A DNA stretch of 64,000 bases from Candidatus Aalborgicola danicus (GCA_016703945.1 JADJBC010000002.1:558001-622000); one strand, 5' to 3'; counted from the first letter of the stretch, positions 43,006 through 52,388 are shown. Numbers and translations: made by a program. The notes: generated by a model not told the origin, from the sequence alone.

Positions 43006-44660
43006 ATCACCTTGCCGGCACCACTTTTGGGCAGCGCGTCGACAAACTGCACCACGCGCGGCACCTTGTAGACCGCCATGTTCTCACGGCACCAGTCGAC
43101 GATGTCCTGCTCGGTCACCAAATCCCTGTGGGTGGACCGCAAAACCACGACCGCCTTGACCGATTCGCCACGGTAGCTGTCGGGGGTGGAGATGATGCAG
43201 GCCTCCTGAATGGCGGGGTGGCGGTACATCAGCGCCTCGACCTCGGCCGGCCAGACCTTGAAGCCGGACGCGTTGATCATGCGTTTGAGCCGGTCGGTCA
43301 GGAAGAAATAACCATCCTCATCGACCCGACCCAGGTCGCCGGAACGGAAGAAGCGTTTGCCATCCAGTTCGATGAAGGCGGCTTCAGTTGCATCGGGACG
43401 CTTCCAGTAGCCGTTGAAGACCTCAGGGCCATGGATTACGATCTCGCCGGCCTCGCCTACTGGCATTTCCTGCAAGGTGTCGGGGTCGATCACGCGAGCC
43501 TCCGTGCTGATGAACGGGATGCCCAGGCACTGCTGCTTGGGGGCATCGGGCGGGTTGGCGTGTGATGGCGCGGCGGTCTCGGTCAACCCATAACCTTCCA
43601 CATAACGCAGGTCATATTGCTCCAGCAGGCGCTGGGCCACAGCCTGGGGCATGGCTGCGCCACCGCCGCCGATGTAGGTCAGGCTGGAGAGGTCGTAGCT
43701 GGCAAATTGGGGGCTACCCAGCAGGTCGATCACCATGGTGGGGATGTTGGTCCAGTGGGTGACGCGCCAACGCGAAATCAGCCGCCCGGCCAGATCGCGG
43801 TCCCAGCGCGGCATCACAACCAGTGTGGCACCGCCGCGGATGCTGGTGTGCAAAACGCTGACCATGCCGGTGATGTGGAACATGGGCACCACCACCAGCA
43901 CCACGTTGTCGGCGCAGCCGTTGCCCCACAGGCCGCTGGCCACAGCGTTGTGCATGATGCTGCTGTGCGGGTGCATGCAACCCTTGGGCAGGCCGGTCGT
44001 GCCGCTGGTGTAGGGCAGGATGGCCAGATCGGCGGGGCCGACTTGCAGCTCTGGCAAACCGCCACCCATGGCCAGGGCTTGATTCCAGTCCATGACCTGA
44101 CCGTCGGCCAGCGTGGGCTGTGGGTGGTGCGTCAGCAGCCAGTCGTTCCAGGCCGCGGGCGGTGCGTCGTCGCCCGCCACCTGGGCGTCAAACGCATCGG
44201 TGAAGTGCGTCACCACCAGATGGGCCAGGCGGTCCTTGGGGAGCAGCGCGTCGCTGGCGCGGGCCAGCTCGGCTGCCAGATCGGCGGTGGTGATGGCGAC
44301 CCTGGCGTCGGGATCGGTGATGTAGTGTTTGAGTTCCTCGGCGCGGTTCATGGGGTTGACCGGCACCACCACGGCATTGGCCCGCAGGATGGCAAAGTGC
44401 GCAATCACCAGTTGCGGGCAGTTTTGCATGCACAGCACAACCCTGTGACCCTTTTGGACCCCCAGCCCTCGTAAACACTGCGCAAGCTGCTCTGCTTTTT
44501 GTAGCAACTCAGCATAGGTCAGCACCGTGCCGAAGAACACCAGAGCGGCCTTGTCGGGGTAACGCCGGGCGCTGGTCTCCAGGTTGTCCCACAGCGAGGC
44601 CCCCGGAATCGTGATGGTGTGGGGCAGCCGTTTAGGCCAGAACTTGTAATGGGAACGCAC
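42972..44660 (-). CDS. Long-chain/medium-chain acyl-CoA synthetase (AMP-forming)
   Basis: A 562-residue adenylate-forming ligase. The AMP-binding P-loop is LPYTSGTTGLPKGCMH, followed by YVEGYGLTETAAP, the FRSGDLGRVDEDGYFFLTDR hinge block and the C-terminal catalytic Lys in LPKSGAGKVMWR. It activates fatty or aryl carboxylic acids to CoA thioesters; the precise acid is unknown. The start is GTG 44660, with AAGGAG nine bases upstream (MRSHYKFWPKRLP). The open frame extends 112 codons upstream, but that part is not ligase-like. It is the first gene of the leftward operon. Confidence 0.9.
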   Translation of the reverse strand: MRSHYKFWPKRLPHTITIPGASLWDNLETSARRYPDKAALVFFGTVLTYAELLQKAEQLAQCLRGLGVQKGHRVVLCMQNCPQLVIAHFAILRANAVVVPVNPMNRAEELKHYITDPDARVAITTADLAAELARASDALLPKDRLAHLVVTHFTDAFDAQVAGDDAPPAAWNDWLLTHHPQPTLADGQVMDWNQALAMGGGLPELQVGPADLAILPYTSGTTGLPKGCMHPHSSIMHNAVASGLWGNGCADNVVLVVVPMFHITGMVSVLHTSIRGGATLVVMPRWDRDLAGRLISRWRVTHWTNIPTMVIDLLGSPQFASYDLSSLTYIGGGGAAMPQAVAQRLLEQYDLRYVEGYGLTETAAPSHANPPDAPKQQCLGIPFISTEARVIDPDTLQEMPVGEAGEIVIHGPEVFNGYWKRPDATEAAFIELDGKRFFRSGDLGRVDEDGYFFLTDRLKRMINASGFKVWPAEVEALMYRHPAIQEACIISTPDSYRGESVKAVVVLRSTHRDLVTEQDIVDWCRENMAVYKVPRVVQFVDALPKSGAGKVMWRTLQEAEGT

Positions 44661-45020
44661 CGGAAAAGCTCCTTCGATGAACAACCCGGCCAAGCCTAAT
44701 GCCCATGGCGCCAAACCGCATCCGGGTCGGCCCCAAGAACCACCTGTTTCAGTCGCTTTCGCGACGCCTGTCCGGGGTCGCTTGGGGGTGATCCATTGCC
44801 TGGTGGCAGCGCGCAACGGCATGGAAATTGCTGCACAACGGTGTGCCAAAGAACAGCGCTGCGTATTGATGCATGCACATTTTGCATGGCGTCCCCGTGT
44901 AAACCCATGGGTTCGATTCGTCACAAAGTCGTAATATCCCGGTGTTGCCCCGCGGGTCGAAACGCGTGCAGCAATTTGGCCCGGATTTACCATCAACCGA
45001 AGACTATTAGGAACCTACAC
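44661..45020. other. 360-bp divergent promoter region between the acyl-CoA synthetase and gltI-type genes
   Basis: No gene is evident. Both flanking genes start from here. No clear operator, sigma-54 site or repeat was found; AGGA lies about ten bases before the ATG at 45021. Confidence 0.5.
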
Positions 45021-45932
45021 ATGAAGAAACATTTGTTTGCCATCGCTGCAGCGACTCTTGCCGCATCCCTGTTCCCCTTGGGCGCCGCCGCCCAAGCCGT
45101 GGACACCCTGGCGAAGGTCAAGGCCTCGGGATCTATCACCATGGGTGTGCGTGACTCGTCTGGCGCGTTGTCCTACACCTTGGGCGACGGCAAATACGTG
45201 GGCTACCACGTGGAAATCTGCCAACGTATCATTGCCAGTGCCGAGAAGGCCGTGGGCAAGAAGCTGGAAATCAAATACCAGCCCGTCACCTCGCAAAACC
45301 GCATCCCGCTGGTGCAAAACGGCACCGTGGACATTGAGTGCGGCTCCACCACCAACAACGCCACACGCCAGAAAGACGTGTCGTTTGCCGTCACCACTTA
45401 TGTGGAAGAAGTGCGCATTGCGGTCAAAGCCAGCTCCGGCATTACATCGGTCGCCCAGTTGAAAGACAAAAGCGTAGCCACCACCACCGGCACCACTTCA
45501 GTGCAGACGCTGCGCAAAAATGAGCGCGCAGCGGGCATCGACTTCAAGGAAGTGTTTGGCAAGGACCACTCCGACAGCTTCTTGCTGCTGGAATCGGGCC
45601 GTGCCGAAGCCTTTGTGATGGACGGCCAGATTCTGGCGGGCAATATCGCCACCGCCAAGAACCCGGCTGATTTCAAGATCGTCGGAGAAGTGTTGAGCGT
45701 GGAACCCATCGCCATCATGATGCGCAAGGACGACGCCGCCTTCAAGAAGCTGGCCGACGACACCATCCGTGAAATGCAGAAGTCCGGTGACTTGGCCAAG
45801 GTGTACGACAAGTGGTTCGTGCAGCCCATTCCTCCAAAGAACACCCGGGTCGGTCTGCCAGCCAGCGAAACCACCAAGGCCGCCTGGGCCAACCTGAACG
45901 ACAAACCCATGGAAGACTACGCCAAGAAGTAA
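45021..45932 (+). CDS. gltI: Glutamate/aspartate-type ABC transporter periplasmic binding protein
   Basis: A 303-residue exported binding protein with a signal peptide cleaved after GAAAQA. The solute-binding family 3 fold shows GSITMGVRDSSGALSY (amino-acid pocket), IECGSTTNNATRQKDVSF and VATTTGTTSVQTLR, matching GltI/DEBP of E. coli. The ATG start 45021 begins the signal peptide; the open frame upstream is not gene-like. A strong hairpin follows its stop, then two permease genes and an ATPase, the gltIJKL order. Confidence 0.92.
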   Translation: MKKHLFAIAAATLAASLFPLGAAAQAVDTLAKVKASGSITMGVRDSSGALSYTLGDGKYVGYHVEICQRIIASAEKAVGKKLEIKYQPVTSQNRIPLVQNGTVDIECGSTTNNATRQKDVSFAVTTYVEEVRIAVKASSGITSVAQLKDKSVATTTGTTSVQTLRKNERAAGIDFKEVFGKDHSDSFLLLESGRAEAFVMDGQILAGNIATAKNPADFKIVGEVLSVEPIAIMMRKDDAAFKKLADDTIREMQKSGDLAKVYDKWFVQPIPPKNTRVGLPASETTKAAWANLNDKPMEDYAKK

Positions 45933-45955
45933 TCCACTGCCGCACGGCAATCGCT

Positions 45956-45990
45956 GGTGATGCGGGGCATGTGCCCCGCATCACCGATTT
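45956..45990 (+). terminator. Strong hairpin between gltI and gltJ
   Basis: GGTGATGCGGGGC and GCCCCGCATCACC form a perfect 13-bp stem around ATGT, followed by a short T-rich stretch (GATTTTCTT). It probably stabilises the binding-protein message and ends part of the transcripts, so the binding protein is made in excess. Confidence 0.75.
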
Positions 45991-46011
45991 TCTTGATCGG
46001 GAGAGATTTTT

Positions 46012-46737
46012 ATGGCGTGGGACTGGCAGGTATTTCTCAATGACGATGGCAGTGGCGGGAGAACCTACCTGCAGTGGATGATGGACGCCTGGGGCTGGAC
46101 CCTGTCCGTTGCCGGCAGCGCCTGGGTCGTCGCCATGGTAGTGGGGGCATTGATCGGCACCCTGCGCACCTTGCCCGACAACCCCTGGCTGGTGCGTTTT
46201 GCCAATGTATGGGTGGAACTGTTTCGCAACATTCCGCTGCTGGTACAGATTTTTCTCTGGTACTTTGTGGTACCCAAAATTTTTCCCGTCCTGCAAGGCG
46301 TTCCGAGCTTTGTGCTCGTCGTGTTTGCGCTGGGATTTTTTACCTCGGCACGGATTGCCGAGCAGGTGCGTGCCGGCATACAGTCCCTGCCCAAAGGTCA
46401 GCGTTACGCTGGCATGGCTATGGGCTTCACCACCCTGCAAACCTACCGTTATGTGATTTTGCCCATGGCGTTTCGCATCATCCTGCCACCGCTGACCAGT
46501 GAATCCATGAATTTGTTGAAAAACTCATCGGTGGCCTTTGCCGTGTCGATTGCCGAACTGACCATGTTTGCGATGCAAGCCCAGGAAGAAACCTCTCGGG
46601 GCATCGAAATTTATATCGCCGTCACGGGTCTTTACGCCATTTCCGCCTTTGCGGTGAACCGTGTGATGGCCTTTGTCGAGAAGAAAGTACAAATCCCCGG
46701 CTACGTGGTCGCGGGCGGCACAGGCGGGGGGCACTGA
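46012..46737 (+). CDS. gltJ: Glutamate/aspartate ABC transporter permease GltJ
   Basis: A 241-residue HisM-type inner-membrane permease with about five helices. The EAA-like coupling segment is in AGIQSLPKGQRYAGMAMG, just before YVILPMAFRIILPPL. The N-terminal YLQWMMDAWGWTLSVAGSAW and RNIPLLVQIFLWYF segments are typical of GltJ. It starts 79 bp after gltI and ends one base before gltK. Confidence 0.92.
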   Translation: MAWDWQVFLNDDGSGGRTYLQWMMDAWGWTLSVAGSAWVVAMVVGALIGTLRTLPDNPWLVRFANVWVELFRNIPLLVQIFLWYFVVPKIFPVLQGVPSFVLVVFALGFFTSARIAEQVRAGIQSLPKGQRYAGMAMGFTTLQTYRYVILPMAFRIILPPLTSESMNLLKNSSVAFAVSIAELTMFAMQAQEETSRGIEIYIAVTGLYAISAFAVNRVMAFVEKKVQIPGYVVAGGTGGGH

Positions 46738-46738
46738 C

Positions 46739-47407
46739 ATGGGCGGACTCGACCTTACCTTCGTCAACTGGGACATCATCAACAAGTTTGTGCTGGGCGG
46801 TTTCATGTTCAGCGTCAACCTGACCATTGTTGCCACGCTGGGCGGCATACTGTTTGGCACCATCCTGGCCTTGATGCGGCTGTCGGGCAACAAGGCACTG
46901 GCCTTGGTCGCCACGTTTTACGTCAACGGCATGCGCAGTGTGCCGCTGGTGATGGTGATTTTGTGGTTCTTCTTGCTGGTACCGCTCATCACCGGGCGGC
47001 CGGTAGGCGCGGAGCTGTCGGCAACCATCACCTTCATTGCCTTTGAAGCCGCCTACTTCAGCGAAATCATGCGGGCCGGCATCCAGTCCATCCCGCGTGG
47101 CCAGGTCCATGCCGGGCAGGCGCTGGGCATGACTTATTCGCAGAACATGCGACTGGTGGTGTTGCCGCAGGCCTTTCGCAACATGTTGCCGGTGCTGTTG
47201 ACACAAACCATCATCCTGTTCCAGGACACATCGCTGGTGTATGCGATTGGCGCTTACGACTTGCTCAAGGGCTTTGTGACCGCCGGCAAAATCTATGGTC
47301 GCCCCGAAGAGGCCTACCTGATGGCCGCCGTTTTGTACTTTGTCGTGTGTTTTGGACTGTCAGCGCTGGTCAAGCGCCTGCAGAACAAAATCGCCATCAT
47401 CCGCTAA
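46739..47407 (+). CDS. gltK: Glutamate/aspartate ABC transporter permease GltK
   Basis: A 222-residue HisM-type permease pairing with GltJ. Motifs: FSVNLTIVATLGGILFGT, MRSVPLVMVILWFF, and the EAA-like loop AGIQSIPRGQVHAGQALG followed by LPQAFRNMLPVLLTQ. ATG 46739 lies one base after the gltJ stop; the longer open frame is inside gltJ. The ATPase gene follows after 21 bp. Confidence 0.92.
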   Translation: MGGLDLTFVNWDIINKFVLGGFMFSVNLTIVATLGGILFGTILALMRLSGNKALALVATFYVNGMRSVPLVMVILWFFLLVPLITGRPVGAELSATITFIAFEAAYFSEIMRAGIQSIPRGQVHAGQALGMTYSQNMRLVVLPQAFRNMLPVLLTQTIILFQDTSLVYAIGAYDLLKGFVTAGKIYGRPEEAYLMAAVLYFVVCFGLSALVKRLQNKIAIIR

Positions 47408-47428
47408 CCCTTTCCAATGATTTGAAAC

Positions 47429-48166
47429 ATGATCAAGATTGACAACATCTCCAAGTGGTACGGCCCGGTTCAGGTTCTGAACAATTGTTCGGTCACCATT
47501 TCAAAGGGCGACGTGGTGGTGGTTTGCGGGCCGTCGGGCTCTGGCAAATCCACGCTCATCAAAACCGTCAACGGCCTTGAGCCAGTGCAACAGGGCAAGA
47601 TATTTGTCGACGGCACCGAACTGCAGGCACCCACCACCAACCTGCCCCAGTTGCGCAGCAAGGTTGGCATGGTGTTCCAGCATTTTGAGCTGTTTCCCCA
47701 CCTGAGCGTTACGGAAAACCTGACCATTGCCCAGATCAAGGTCTTGGGTCGCTCGCCAGACGAAGCCAATGTCCGCGGCCTGAAGATGCTGGACCGCGTG
47801 GGCCTGATGGCGCACAAGGACAAGTTTCCCGGCCAGCTCTCGGGCGGCCAGCAGCAACGTGTGGCCATTGCCCGCGCATTGTCGATGGACCCCATCGTGA
47901 TGCTGTTTGACGAACCCACATCGGCGCTGGACCCGGAAATGGTGGGCGAAGTGCTTGACGTGATGGTGACCCTGGCCAAAGAAGGAATGACCATGATGGT
48001 GGTCACGCACGAAATGGGATTTGCCCGCAAGGTGGCCAGCCGGGTCATCTTTATCGACGTGGGTGGCAAAATTCTGGAAGACTGCTCCAAGGACGAGTTC
48101 TTTAGCCACCCGGAGAATCGGCAGACCCGCACCAAGGATTTCCTGAGCAAGATTCTTCAGCATTAA
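47429..48166 (+). CDS. gltL: Glutamate/aspartate ABC transporter ATPase GltL
   Basis: A 245-residue amino-acid importer ATPase. Walker A is GPSGSGKSTLIK, the Q-loop is GMVFQHFELFPHL, the signature is LSGGQQQRVAIARAL, Walker B is IVMLFDEPTSALD, and the H-loop is VVTHEMGFA. It completes the first importer operon. The next operon's promoter region follows directly. Confidence 0.93.
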   Translation: MIKIDNISKWYGPVQVLNNCSVTISKGDVVVVCGPSGSGKSTLIKTVNGLEPVQQGKIFVDGTELQAPTTNLPQLRSKVGMVFQHFELFPHLSVTENLTIAQIKVLGRSPDEANVRGLKMLDRVGLMAHKDKFPGQLSGGQQQRVAIARALSMDPIVMLFDEPTSALDPEMVGEVLDVMVTLAKEGMTMMVVTHEMGFARKVASRVIFIDVGGKILEDCSKDEFFSHPENRQTRTKDFLSKILQH

Positions 48167-48212
48167 ATCCATCGAATCCCTTCATGGGAGGCGGCGCGTG
48201 GTGCTGCAAAAG

Positions 48213-48228
48213 TGGCACAGTGCGTGCA
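48213..48228 (+). promoter_or_regulatory. Putative sigma-54 promoter upstream of the aapJ-type gene
   Basis: TGGCACAGTGCGTGCA keeps the invariant GG and GC of the -24/-12 elements with the required ten bases between them. It deviates from the consensus at two less important positions. Transcription would start near 48240, about 25 bases before the ATG at 48264. Nitrogen control through RpoN is common for amino-acid importers, which supports the call. Confidence 0.5.
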
Positions 48229-48263
48229 TACTGAAACCCCGTCATTAACTGGAGTACGTGCTG

Positions 48264-49295
48264 ATGAAATTGAATACCGTGAAAGTCGTCGCCACCGTTG
48301 TGGCTTCCCTGGGTGCGCTGCTGGCAGCCCCCGCCCACGCTGGCAAAACACTGGACGGCATCAAGGCCCGTGGCCAGGTCATTTGTGGTGTGCACACCGG
48401 CTTGGCAGGGTTCTCGGCCGCTGACTCCAGCGGCAAGTGGAATGGCCTGGACTCTGACATCTGCCGCGCCATTGCAGCGGCCACGCTGGGTGATGGCGAC
48501 AAGGTGAAATATGTCCCCCTGCCCGCGCAGGCCCGCTTTACCGCACTGCAGTCTGGCGAAATTGACGTGTTGTCACGCAATACCACGTTCACGCTGACCC
48601 GCGACGCATCGCTGGGTCTGAACCAGACCGCCGTGACCTACTACGACGGCCAGGGTTTCATGGTTCCGGTCAAGAGCAAGATCAAGAGCGCCAAGCAGCT
48701 CAAAGGCCAAACAATTTGTGTGCAGTCCGGTACCACCACCGAAAAGAACCTGACCGATTTCTCCAAGGCCAACGCTCTGAATATCAAACCGGTCGTGTTT
48801 GAAAAACTCGAAGCGGTTGAAGGTGCCTACTTTTCGGGCCGTTGCATCGCCTACACCACGGACGCCTCCGGCCTGGCTTCGGTGCGCAACAAGTCTGCCA
48901 AGAACCCGGCCGACCACATCATCCTGCCGGAAATCATTTCCAAAGAACCGCTGGGGCCGCTGGTGCGCCGCGGTGACGACGAGTGGTTTGCCATCGTCAA
49001 GTGGGTCATCTACGGCCTGATTGAAGCCGAGGAATATGGCGTAACACAAGCCAATGTGGATGCGATGAAGACCAGCGCCGATCCCGTGGTGGGCCGTATT
49101 CTGGGCACCACCGAGGACACCGGCAAGCTGCTGGGCCTGGACAAGGAATGGCTGGCCCGCGCCATCAAGACCACCGGCAACTACGGCGAAATTTTCGAGC
49201 GCAACGTCGGCCCCAAGTCGGCGCTGCAATTGCCACGCGGCTTGAACAATCTGTGGAACAAGGGCGGCATCATGTACGCCTATCCGGTTCGCTGA
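48264..49295 (+). CDS. aapJ: General L-amino-acid ABC transporter binding protein (AapJ-like)
   Basis: A 343-residue exported binding protein, signal peptide cleaved after APAHA. Motifs fit AapJ/BztA: KTLDGIKARGQVICGVHTGL, AFSA-like GFSAADSSGKWNGLDSD, LSRNTTFTLTRD and TICVQSGTTTEKNL. ATG 48264 has GGAG nine bases upstream; GTG 48258 is less likely. A terminator-like hairpin follows, then two permeases and an ATPase in aapJQMP order. The probable substrates are a broad set of L-amino acids. Confidence 0.92.
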   Translation: MKLNTVKVVATVVASLGALLAAPAHAGKTLDGIKARGQVICGVHTGLAGFSAADSSGKWNGLDSDICRAIAAATLGDGDKVKYVPLPAQARFTALQSGEIDVLSRNTTFTLTRDASLGLNQTAVTYYDGQGFMVPVKSKIKSAKQLKGQTICVQSGTTTEKNLTDFSKANALNIKPVVFEKLEAVEGAYFSGRCIAYTTDASGLASVRNKSAKNPADHIILPEIISKEPLGPLVRRGDDEWFAIVKWVIYGLIEAEEYGVTQANVDAMKTSADPVVGRILGTTEDTGKLLGLDKEWLARAIKTTGNYGEIFERNVGPKSALQLPRGLNNLWNKGGIMYAYPVR

Positions 49296-49316
49296 TCCGC
49301 TGACCCCTGGTCCGTC

Positions 49317-49351
49317 AAGGGCAGTCGGGGCTTTGCTCCGCTGCCCTTTTT
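49317..49351 (+). terminator. Rho-independent terminator between aapJ and aapQ
   Basis: AAGGGCAG pairs with CTGCCCTT and, after a one-base bulge, CGGGGC pairs with GCTCCG around a TTT loop; five Ts follow. It lies 22 bp after aapJ and 26 bp before aapQ, so it should limit expression of the permeases relative to the binding protein. Confidence 0.8.
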
Positions 49352-49376
49352 CACAACGCATGGTCAGGTTTTCCGT

Positions 49377-50534
49377 ATGAAGAAGAAACCGTTCTCCTGG
49401 CGCAGCCAGGCCTTTCGCGCCCTGGTGTACCAGGTGCTTGCGATCACCGGCATTGGCTTGGTGGTCTGGTTCCTGGCCCACAACACGGCCACCAACATGC
49501 GCATTCGCGGCATCCAGAGCGGCTTTGACTTCCTGACCAGCGCCGCCGGTTTTGACATCGGCGAAAGCCTTTACCCCTTTGATTCGGGCGAGCCCTATTG
49601 GCGCGCCTTCCTGATCGGCGTGACCAACACGCTGCGGGTGGCGGTGCTGGGCATCGTGCTCACGACCATCCTGGGCACCCTGATAGGCATTGGCCGGTTC
49701 TCGCGCAATGTGCTGGTGCGCGGACTGTGCGCCACCTATGTGGAGGTGTTTCGCAATATCCCCATCCTGCTGCAACTGCTGATGTGGTACCTGCTATTCA
49801 CCGAACTGCTCCCCGCCTCCACCGAACCCCTGGTGCTGGGCCCTCTGTTTCTGAGCAAGGGCGGACTGAACTTCCCCATCCCCATCTGGGCCAGTGGGCA
49901 CGCCTGGGCAGCGTGGGCTCTGGTGGCAGGACTGCTTCCAGCCTGGCTGTACCGCAGGCGCTCCATCCTCATGTTCGAGCGCACCGGCCACCCCGCCAGC
50001 ACATTCTGGATGCCGCTGCTGGTGGTGCTGTGCTGTGGCGCGCTGGGCTGGCTGCTCGGTGGTGCGCCCGCAAACTTCGACAACCCCAAGCAGGGTGAAT
50101 TCGCCATAGAAAACGGGGGTGCCCTGACGCCGGAGTTTCTGTCCGTATTGCTGGGCCTGACCATCTACACCGCAGCATTTGTGGCCGAAGTGGTGCGCAG
50201 CGGCATCCAGTCGGTGCCACGTGGCCAGGTGGAGGCCGCCAGTGCACTGGGCCTGTCACCGGCACAGGAAATGCGGCTGGTGACGCTGCCGCAGGCCTTG
50301 CGCGTGATCATTCCACCCATGACCAACCAGTACCTGAACCTGACCAAGAATTCCTCGCTGGCCGTCGCCATTGGTTACCCGGACGTGGTGTCCATTGCCA
50401 ACACCGCCATCAACCAGACCGGACGTGCGGTGGAGTGTATTTCAGTCATCATGCTGGTCTACCTGAGCACCTCGCTGGCGACCTCGTTGCTGATGAACTG
50501 GTACAACGCTAGATCGGCCATCAAGGAGCGTTGA
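49377..50534 (+). CDS. aapQ: General L-amino-acid ABC transporter permease (AapQ-like)
   Basis: A 385-residue permease, longer than GltJ-type subunits as is normal for AapQ/BztB. It has an N-terminal helix (YQVLAITGIGLVVWFLAHN), the GFDFLTSAAGFDIGESL block characteristic of AapQ, a hydrophobic middle insert, and the EAA-type loop SGIQSVPRGQVEAASALG before LPQALRVIIPPMTNQ. The stop overlaps the region of the next start; aapM begins 3 bp later. Confidence 0.92.
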   Translation: MKKKPFSWRSQAFRALVYQVLAITGIGLVVWFLAHNTATNMRIRGIQSGFDFLTSAAGFDIGESLYPFDSGEPYWRAFLIGVTNTLRVAVLGIVLTTILGTLIGIGRFSRNVLVRGLCATYVEVFRNIPILLQLLMWYLLFTELLPASTEPLVLGPLFLSKGGLNFPIPIWASGHAWAAWALVAGLLPAWLYRRRSILMFERTGHPASTFWMPLLVVLCCGALGWLLGGAPANFDNPKQGEFAIENGGALTPEFLSVLLGLTIYTAAFVAEVVRSGIQSVPRGQVEAASALGLSPAQEMRLVTLPQALRVIIPPMTNQYLNLTKNSSLAVAIGYPDVVSIANTAINQTGRAVECISVIMLVYLSTSLATSLLMNWYNARSAIKER

Positions 50535-50536
50535 GC

Positions 50537-51640
50537 ATGGCTGCACAAACCTTTCAACCCATTGCCTCGCGGCCCGCACCGGTCAAGACCGAAGGTCTGG
50601 TGCCCTGGATTCGGGCCAACCTGTTTGGCAACTGGCAGACATCGGCAGGCACCATCATTCTGGGTGGTCTGCTGCTGTGGATCGTGCCCAACCTGCTGGG
50701 TTGGGCCCTGTTCCGCGCCGCCTGGGCGCCCGATGCCGAGGCCTGCCGGCTGGACGGTGTTGGTGCCTGCTGGGGCGTGGTGGCCGAGAAATACCGCCTG
50801 ATCATTTTTGGCCGCTATCCGTTCGAGGAACAGTGGCGCCCGCTGGTGGCCACTGTGCTGATGGTCGGCCTGCTGGTGGCCAGTTGCGCGCGGGCTTTCT
50901 GGAAACCCTGGCTGGCGCTGCTGTGGCTGGCTGTGCTGGGGGCGTATTTCACCATCATGTTCGGCGGGGTGCTGGGCTTGACCCAGGTCGAGACCGACCG
51001 CTGGGGCGGCCTGCCGCTGACCATTCTGCTGGCCTCGCTGTCGATTGCCATGGCCTTCCCCATCGCGCTGCTGGTGGCGCTGGGGCGGCGCTCCAACATG
51101 CCGGCCATCCGCAGCGCCTGCACCGTTTATGTGGAGTTGATCCGCGGTGTGCCGCTGATCTCGGTGCTGTTCATGGCGTCGTTCATGTTTCCACTGTTCA
51201 TGCCGCAGGGCTTCACCATCGACGTGCTGATCCGTGTGCTGGTGGGCATTACCTTGTTTGCCGCGGCCTACATGGCCGAAGTCATACGCGGCGGGTTGCA
51301 GGCGATTCCCAAAGGACAGGTGGAAGCGGCTGCCACGCTGGGCCTGTCGTACTGGCAGACGCAGCGCAAAATCGTACTGCCACAGGCGCTGGCCATGGTG
51401 GTGCCGGGCATCATGAACGGGTTTATTTCCACCTTCAAGGACACCTCCCTGGTCACCATCGTGAGCTTGTATGAGCTGACCGGTGCCATGGGGCTGGCGC
51501 TGAACTCGGATGCCGACTGGCGCCCCTTCAAGATCGAGGGTTACCTGTTCATTGCCTCCATTTATTTCATCTTCTGCTTCTCCATGTCGCGCTACAGCCA
51601 CTGGGTCGAAAAGCAGGTCAACAAGTCAAAGCAACGATAA
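50537..51640 (+). CDS. aapM: General L-amino-acid ABC transporter permease (AapM-like)
   Basis: A 367-residue permease partner of AapQ. It has the LVPWIRANLFGNW N-terminus shared by AapM proteins, a long periplasmic segment with two Cys (EACRLDGVGACWG), EADRWGGLPLT-like sequence before the transmembrane core, and the coupling loop GGLQAIPKGQVEAAATLG. ATG 50537 has AAGGAG eight bases upstream; an in-frame TTG lies six bases earlier. The ATPase gene follows after 4 bp. Confidence 0.92.
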   Translation: MAAQTFQPIASRPAPVKTEGLVPWIRANLFGNWQTSAGTIILGGLLLWIVPNLLGWALFRAAWAPDAEACRLDGVGACWGVVAEKYRLIIFGRYPFEEQWRPLVATVLMVGLLVASCARAFWKPWLALLWLAVLGAYFTIMFGGVLGLTQVETDRWGGLPLTILLASLSIAMAFPIALLVALGRRSNMPAIRSACTVYVELIRGVPLISVLFMASFMFPLFMPQGFTIDVLIRVLVGITLFAAAYMAEVIRGGLQAIPKGQVEAAATLGLSYWQTQRKIVLPQALAMVVPGIMNGFISTFKDTSLVTIVSLYELTGAMGLALNSDADWRPFKIEGYLFIASIYFIFCFSMSRYSHWVEKQVNKSKQR

Positions 51641-51644
51641 ATCC

Positions 51645-52388
51645 ATGTCCCAACCCATCATCACGTTCGACAAGGTCAATAAATGGTATGGCAACAACTT
51701 CCATGTGTTGCGCGACATTGACCTGCAGGTCGCCAAAGGCGAGCGCATCGTCATCTGCGGGCCATCGGGCTCCGGCAAATCCACACTGATCCGCTGCATC
51801 AACCGCCTGGAGGAACACCAGGAAGGCCGCCTGATCGTGGACGGTGTGGAACTCAGCGACGACGTCAAGGCCATCGACCAGGTGCGCAAGGAAGTCGGCA
51901 TGGTGTTCCAGCAATTCAACCTGTTCCCGCACCTCACCGTGCTGGAAAACTTGACACTCTCCCCGATGTGGGTGGGCAAGATGCCCAAGAAAGAGGCCGA
52001 AGAAAAGGCCATGGAGCAGCTCAACCGGGTGCGCATTGCCGAGCAGGCTGGCAAATACCCGCTACAGCTCTCCGGTGGTCAGCAGCAGCGCGTGGCCATC
52101 GCCCGCGCGCTGTGCCTGAAACCCAAGATCATGCTGTTTGACGAGCCCACCAGCGCGCTGGACCCCGAGATGATCAAGGAAGTGCTGGACGTCATGATTG
52201 CGCTGGCCAACCAGGGCATCACGATGATTTGTGTAACCCATGAAATGGGCTTTGCCAAGGCCGTGGCCGACCGTGTGATCTTCATGGACCAGGGCCAGAT
52301 CGTCGAGCAAAACAACCCGCACGACTTCTTCAACAATCCGCAGAACGAACGCAGCCGGGACTTCCTCTCGAAGATTCTGGGGCATTGA
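51645..52388 (+). CDS. aapP: General L-amino-acid ABC transporter ATPase (AapP-like)
   Basis: A 247-residue importer ATPase. Walker A GPSGSGKSTLIR, Q-loop GMVFQQFNLFPHL, signature LSGGQQQRVAIARAL, Walker B IMLFDEPTSALD, H-loop CVTHEMGFA. It is closely similar to the GltL of the preceding operon, as expected for the family. ATG 51645 lies 4 bp after aapM; the long upstream open frame is inside that gene. It ends the second importer operon. Confidence 0.93.
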   Translation: MSQPIITFDKVNKWYGNNFHVLRDIDLQVAKGERIVICGPSGSGKSTLIRCINRLEEHQEGRLIVDGVELSDDVKAIDQVRKEVGMVFQQFNLFPHLTVLENLTLSPMWVGKMPKKEAEEKAMEQLNRVRIAEQAGKYPLQLSGGQQQRVAIARALCLKPKIMLFDEPTSALDPEMIKEVLDVMIALANQGITMICVTHEMGFAKAVADRVIFMDQGQIVEQNNPHDFFNNPQNERSRDFLSKILGH

